Shown here: positions 4,954 to 5,934 of the stretch, one piece after another | Layout: every line of letters begins with the position of its first letter | Numbering within the stretch: position 1 is the first letter of the stretch | DNA from: an uncultured Collinsella sp. | Lineage (GTDB): Bacteria; Actinomycetota; Coriobacteriia; Coriobacteriales; Coriobacteriaceae | Assembly (NCBI GenBank): GCA_902493835.1 | Contig: CABURG010000107.1 | Location: 1 to 5,934, forward strand | DNA: 5,934 nucleotides | Direction of reading: 5' to 3' | Translations under genes and position numbers: made by a program | Notes under the pieces: model-generated | Database searches by the model: none | The model's input: only the letters and a program-made list of their open reading frames with translations | Told to the model about the DNA's origin: nothing

Positions 4954-5836
4954 GCAGACCAGCTCCCTTCAGAGCATCGGTAAGTGCGGATCGCGTGTCG
5001 TCTGCCATGGGGCACAGCGGCATACGGTAGTTTGCCTCGATCATGCCCATCTGGGCGAGCGCTTCCTTAACGGGGATGGGGTTGACCTCGCTAAAGAGGG
5101 CGTTGATGAGCGGCTGGCCGGCAATCTGGATATCGCGGGCGCGCGCTACGTCGCCGTCCAGATAAGCGCGGCACATGTCGTGTACGAGCTGCGGCTGCAC
5201 GTCTGCCCACACGCTGATGGTGCCCGAGGCGCCCAGGCTCATGAGCGGCACGGTAAGCGCGTCCTCGCCCGAGTACATGCGGAAGTCGTCTGACAGCAGG
5301 TGGGCGATCTTGGCCGCGTAGGCGACGTTGCCCGAGGCCTCCTTAATACCCATGATGTTGGGGTGCGCGGCCAGGCGCTCTACGTTGCGCTCGCTGATAC
5401 CGCAGCCGCAGCGGCCGGGGATGTTGTACAGGATGCAGGGGATGTCAACGGCATCGGCGACGGTCTTAAAGTGCTGATAGATACCCTCTTCGTTGGACTT
5501 GTTGTAGTAGGGGGTAATGAGCAGCAGGCCGTCGGCTCCCAAGCCCTGGTAAGTAAGCGACTTGGTGAGCATGGTCTGCGTGGAGTTGGAGCCCGAGCCG
5601 GCGATGACGGGGACGCGTCCTGCAACATGCTTGACCACGGCGGCGACGACGGAGTTGTCCTCGTCATCGGTCATCGTGGCGCTCTCGCCGGTGGTGCCCA
5701 GGGTGAGAATGGCGTCGGTGCCATTTTGCAAGTGGAAATCGATAAGGCGCTCGAGCGCGTCAAAGTCGACACTGCCGTCCTTTTTAAACGGCGTAACCAG
5801 GGCGACGATTGAGCCCTCGAGATTGCGGATGTCCAT
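4946..5836 (-). CDS. dapA: 4-hydroxy-tetrahydrodipicolinate synthase
   Basis: DapA condenses pyruvate with L-aspartate-4-semialdehyde, the committed step to DAP and lysine. It is a TIM-barrel Schiff-base enzyme, usually a homotetramer in the cytoplasm. The 296 residues match the family. Visible are GTTGES (47-52, catalytic Thr48/Thr49), PYYNK (Tyr110 and Tyr111), LYNIPGR (catalytic Tyr137, substrate-binding Arg142) and GIKEASG with the Schiff-base Lys165. At the lysine-inhibition site, E. coli His53, His56 and Glu84 correspond to Asp57, Asp60 and Thr88, so feedback inhibition by lysine is probably weak or absent. The ATG start has AAGGAGA (5842-5848) 5 nt upstream. The same frame stays open upstream to the window edge with no stop, so a longer or fused product cannot be excluded from this window. 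First visible gene of the dap operon. Confidence 0.95.
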   Translation of the reverse strand: MDIRNLEGSIVALVTPFKKDGSVDFDALERLIDFHLQNGTDAILTLGTTGESATMTDDEDNSVVAAVVKHVAGRVPVIAGSGSNSTQTMLTKSLTYQGLGADGLLLITPYYNKSNEEGIYQHFKTVADAVDIPCILYNIPGRCGCGISERNVERLAAHPNIMGIKEASGNVAYAAKIAHLLSDDFRMYSGEDALTVPLMSLGASGTISVWADVQPQLVHDMCRAYLDGDVARARDIQIAGQPLINALFSEVNPIPVKEALAQMGMIEANYRMPLCPMADDTRSALTDALKGAGLLD

Positions 5837-5934
5837 GTTCTTCTCCTTCGCCTCCGCGATCTGGATGCGTTTGTTCCATTGAGCTGCGACTGCCAGGCGC
5901 TCGTCTTGGGCGCGACGGCGGGCACTTTCGGCGC
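5837..5934 (-). other. Region upstream of dapA, open in the dapA frame
   Basis: These 98 bases hold the dapA ribosome binding site, but no recognisable -10/-35 promoter and no terminator. None of the three - strand frames contains a stop here. The frame shared with dapA reads as a charged, helix-like peptide (AESARRRAQDERLAVA, then AAQWNKRIQIAEAKEKN) with mostly G or C in third positions. It could be the tail of an upstream coding region fused to dapA, or an untranslated leader that happens to lack stops. I do not recognise the peptide. Confidence 0.4.

Noticed and set aside
5300..5812. 170-codon open frame on the + strand inside dapA
   Set aside because: It is the antisense reading of conserved DapA motifs and has no family resemblance of its own.

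Overview
The window looks like part of a high-GC chromosome from a gut member of the Coriobacteriia (Actinomycetota), most likely Collinsella or a close relative. This rests on recalled similarity of the proteins, on the GC-rich third codon positions, and on the acetyl-type lysine pathway. No phylogenetic marker is present, so the genus is an inference. All genes are chromosomal housekeeping or conserved-family genes. I found no integrase, transposase, CRISPR array, tRNA or rRNA.

Layout: the left half is on the + strand. It begins inside an L-lactate dehydrogenase gene (N-terminus cut by the window edge), which ends at a strong intrinsic terminator. Next is a stand-alone gene for a DUF2974/Mbeg1-like alpha/beta-hydrolase, enclosed by two inverted copies of a 32-bp intergenic repeat. 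A gene for an NdpA/YejK-family 37-kDa nucleoid-associated protein follows. The right half is on the - strand and is a compact lysine/diaminopimelate operon read right to left: dapA, dapB (8-nt overlap, TTG start) and dapH (39-nt gap). The two halves converge at 3321-3453, where each strand has its own terminator hairpin.

Function: DapA condenses pyruvate with aspartate semialdehyde, DapB reduces the product to tetrahydrodipicolinate, and DapH N-acetylates it. This commits the cell to the acetylase branch towards meso-DAP (cell wall) and lysine. The aminotransferase and deacetylase that should follow are not here, and a terminator directly after dapH says they are encoded elsewhere. The lactate dehydrogenase fits a fermentative lifestyle.

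The points most worth checking are the inverted repeat pair around the hydrolase gene, a hairpin in that gene's leader, the absence of the fructose-1,6-bisphosphate-binding residues in the lactate dehydrogenase, the absence of most lysine-inhibition residues in DapA, and the open reading frame that runs from the right window edge into dapA. I see no strong evidence for a wholly new multi-gene system.
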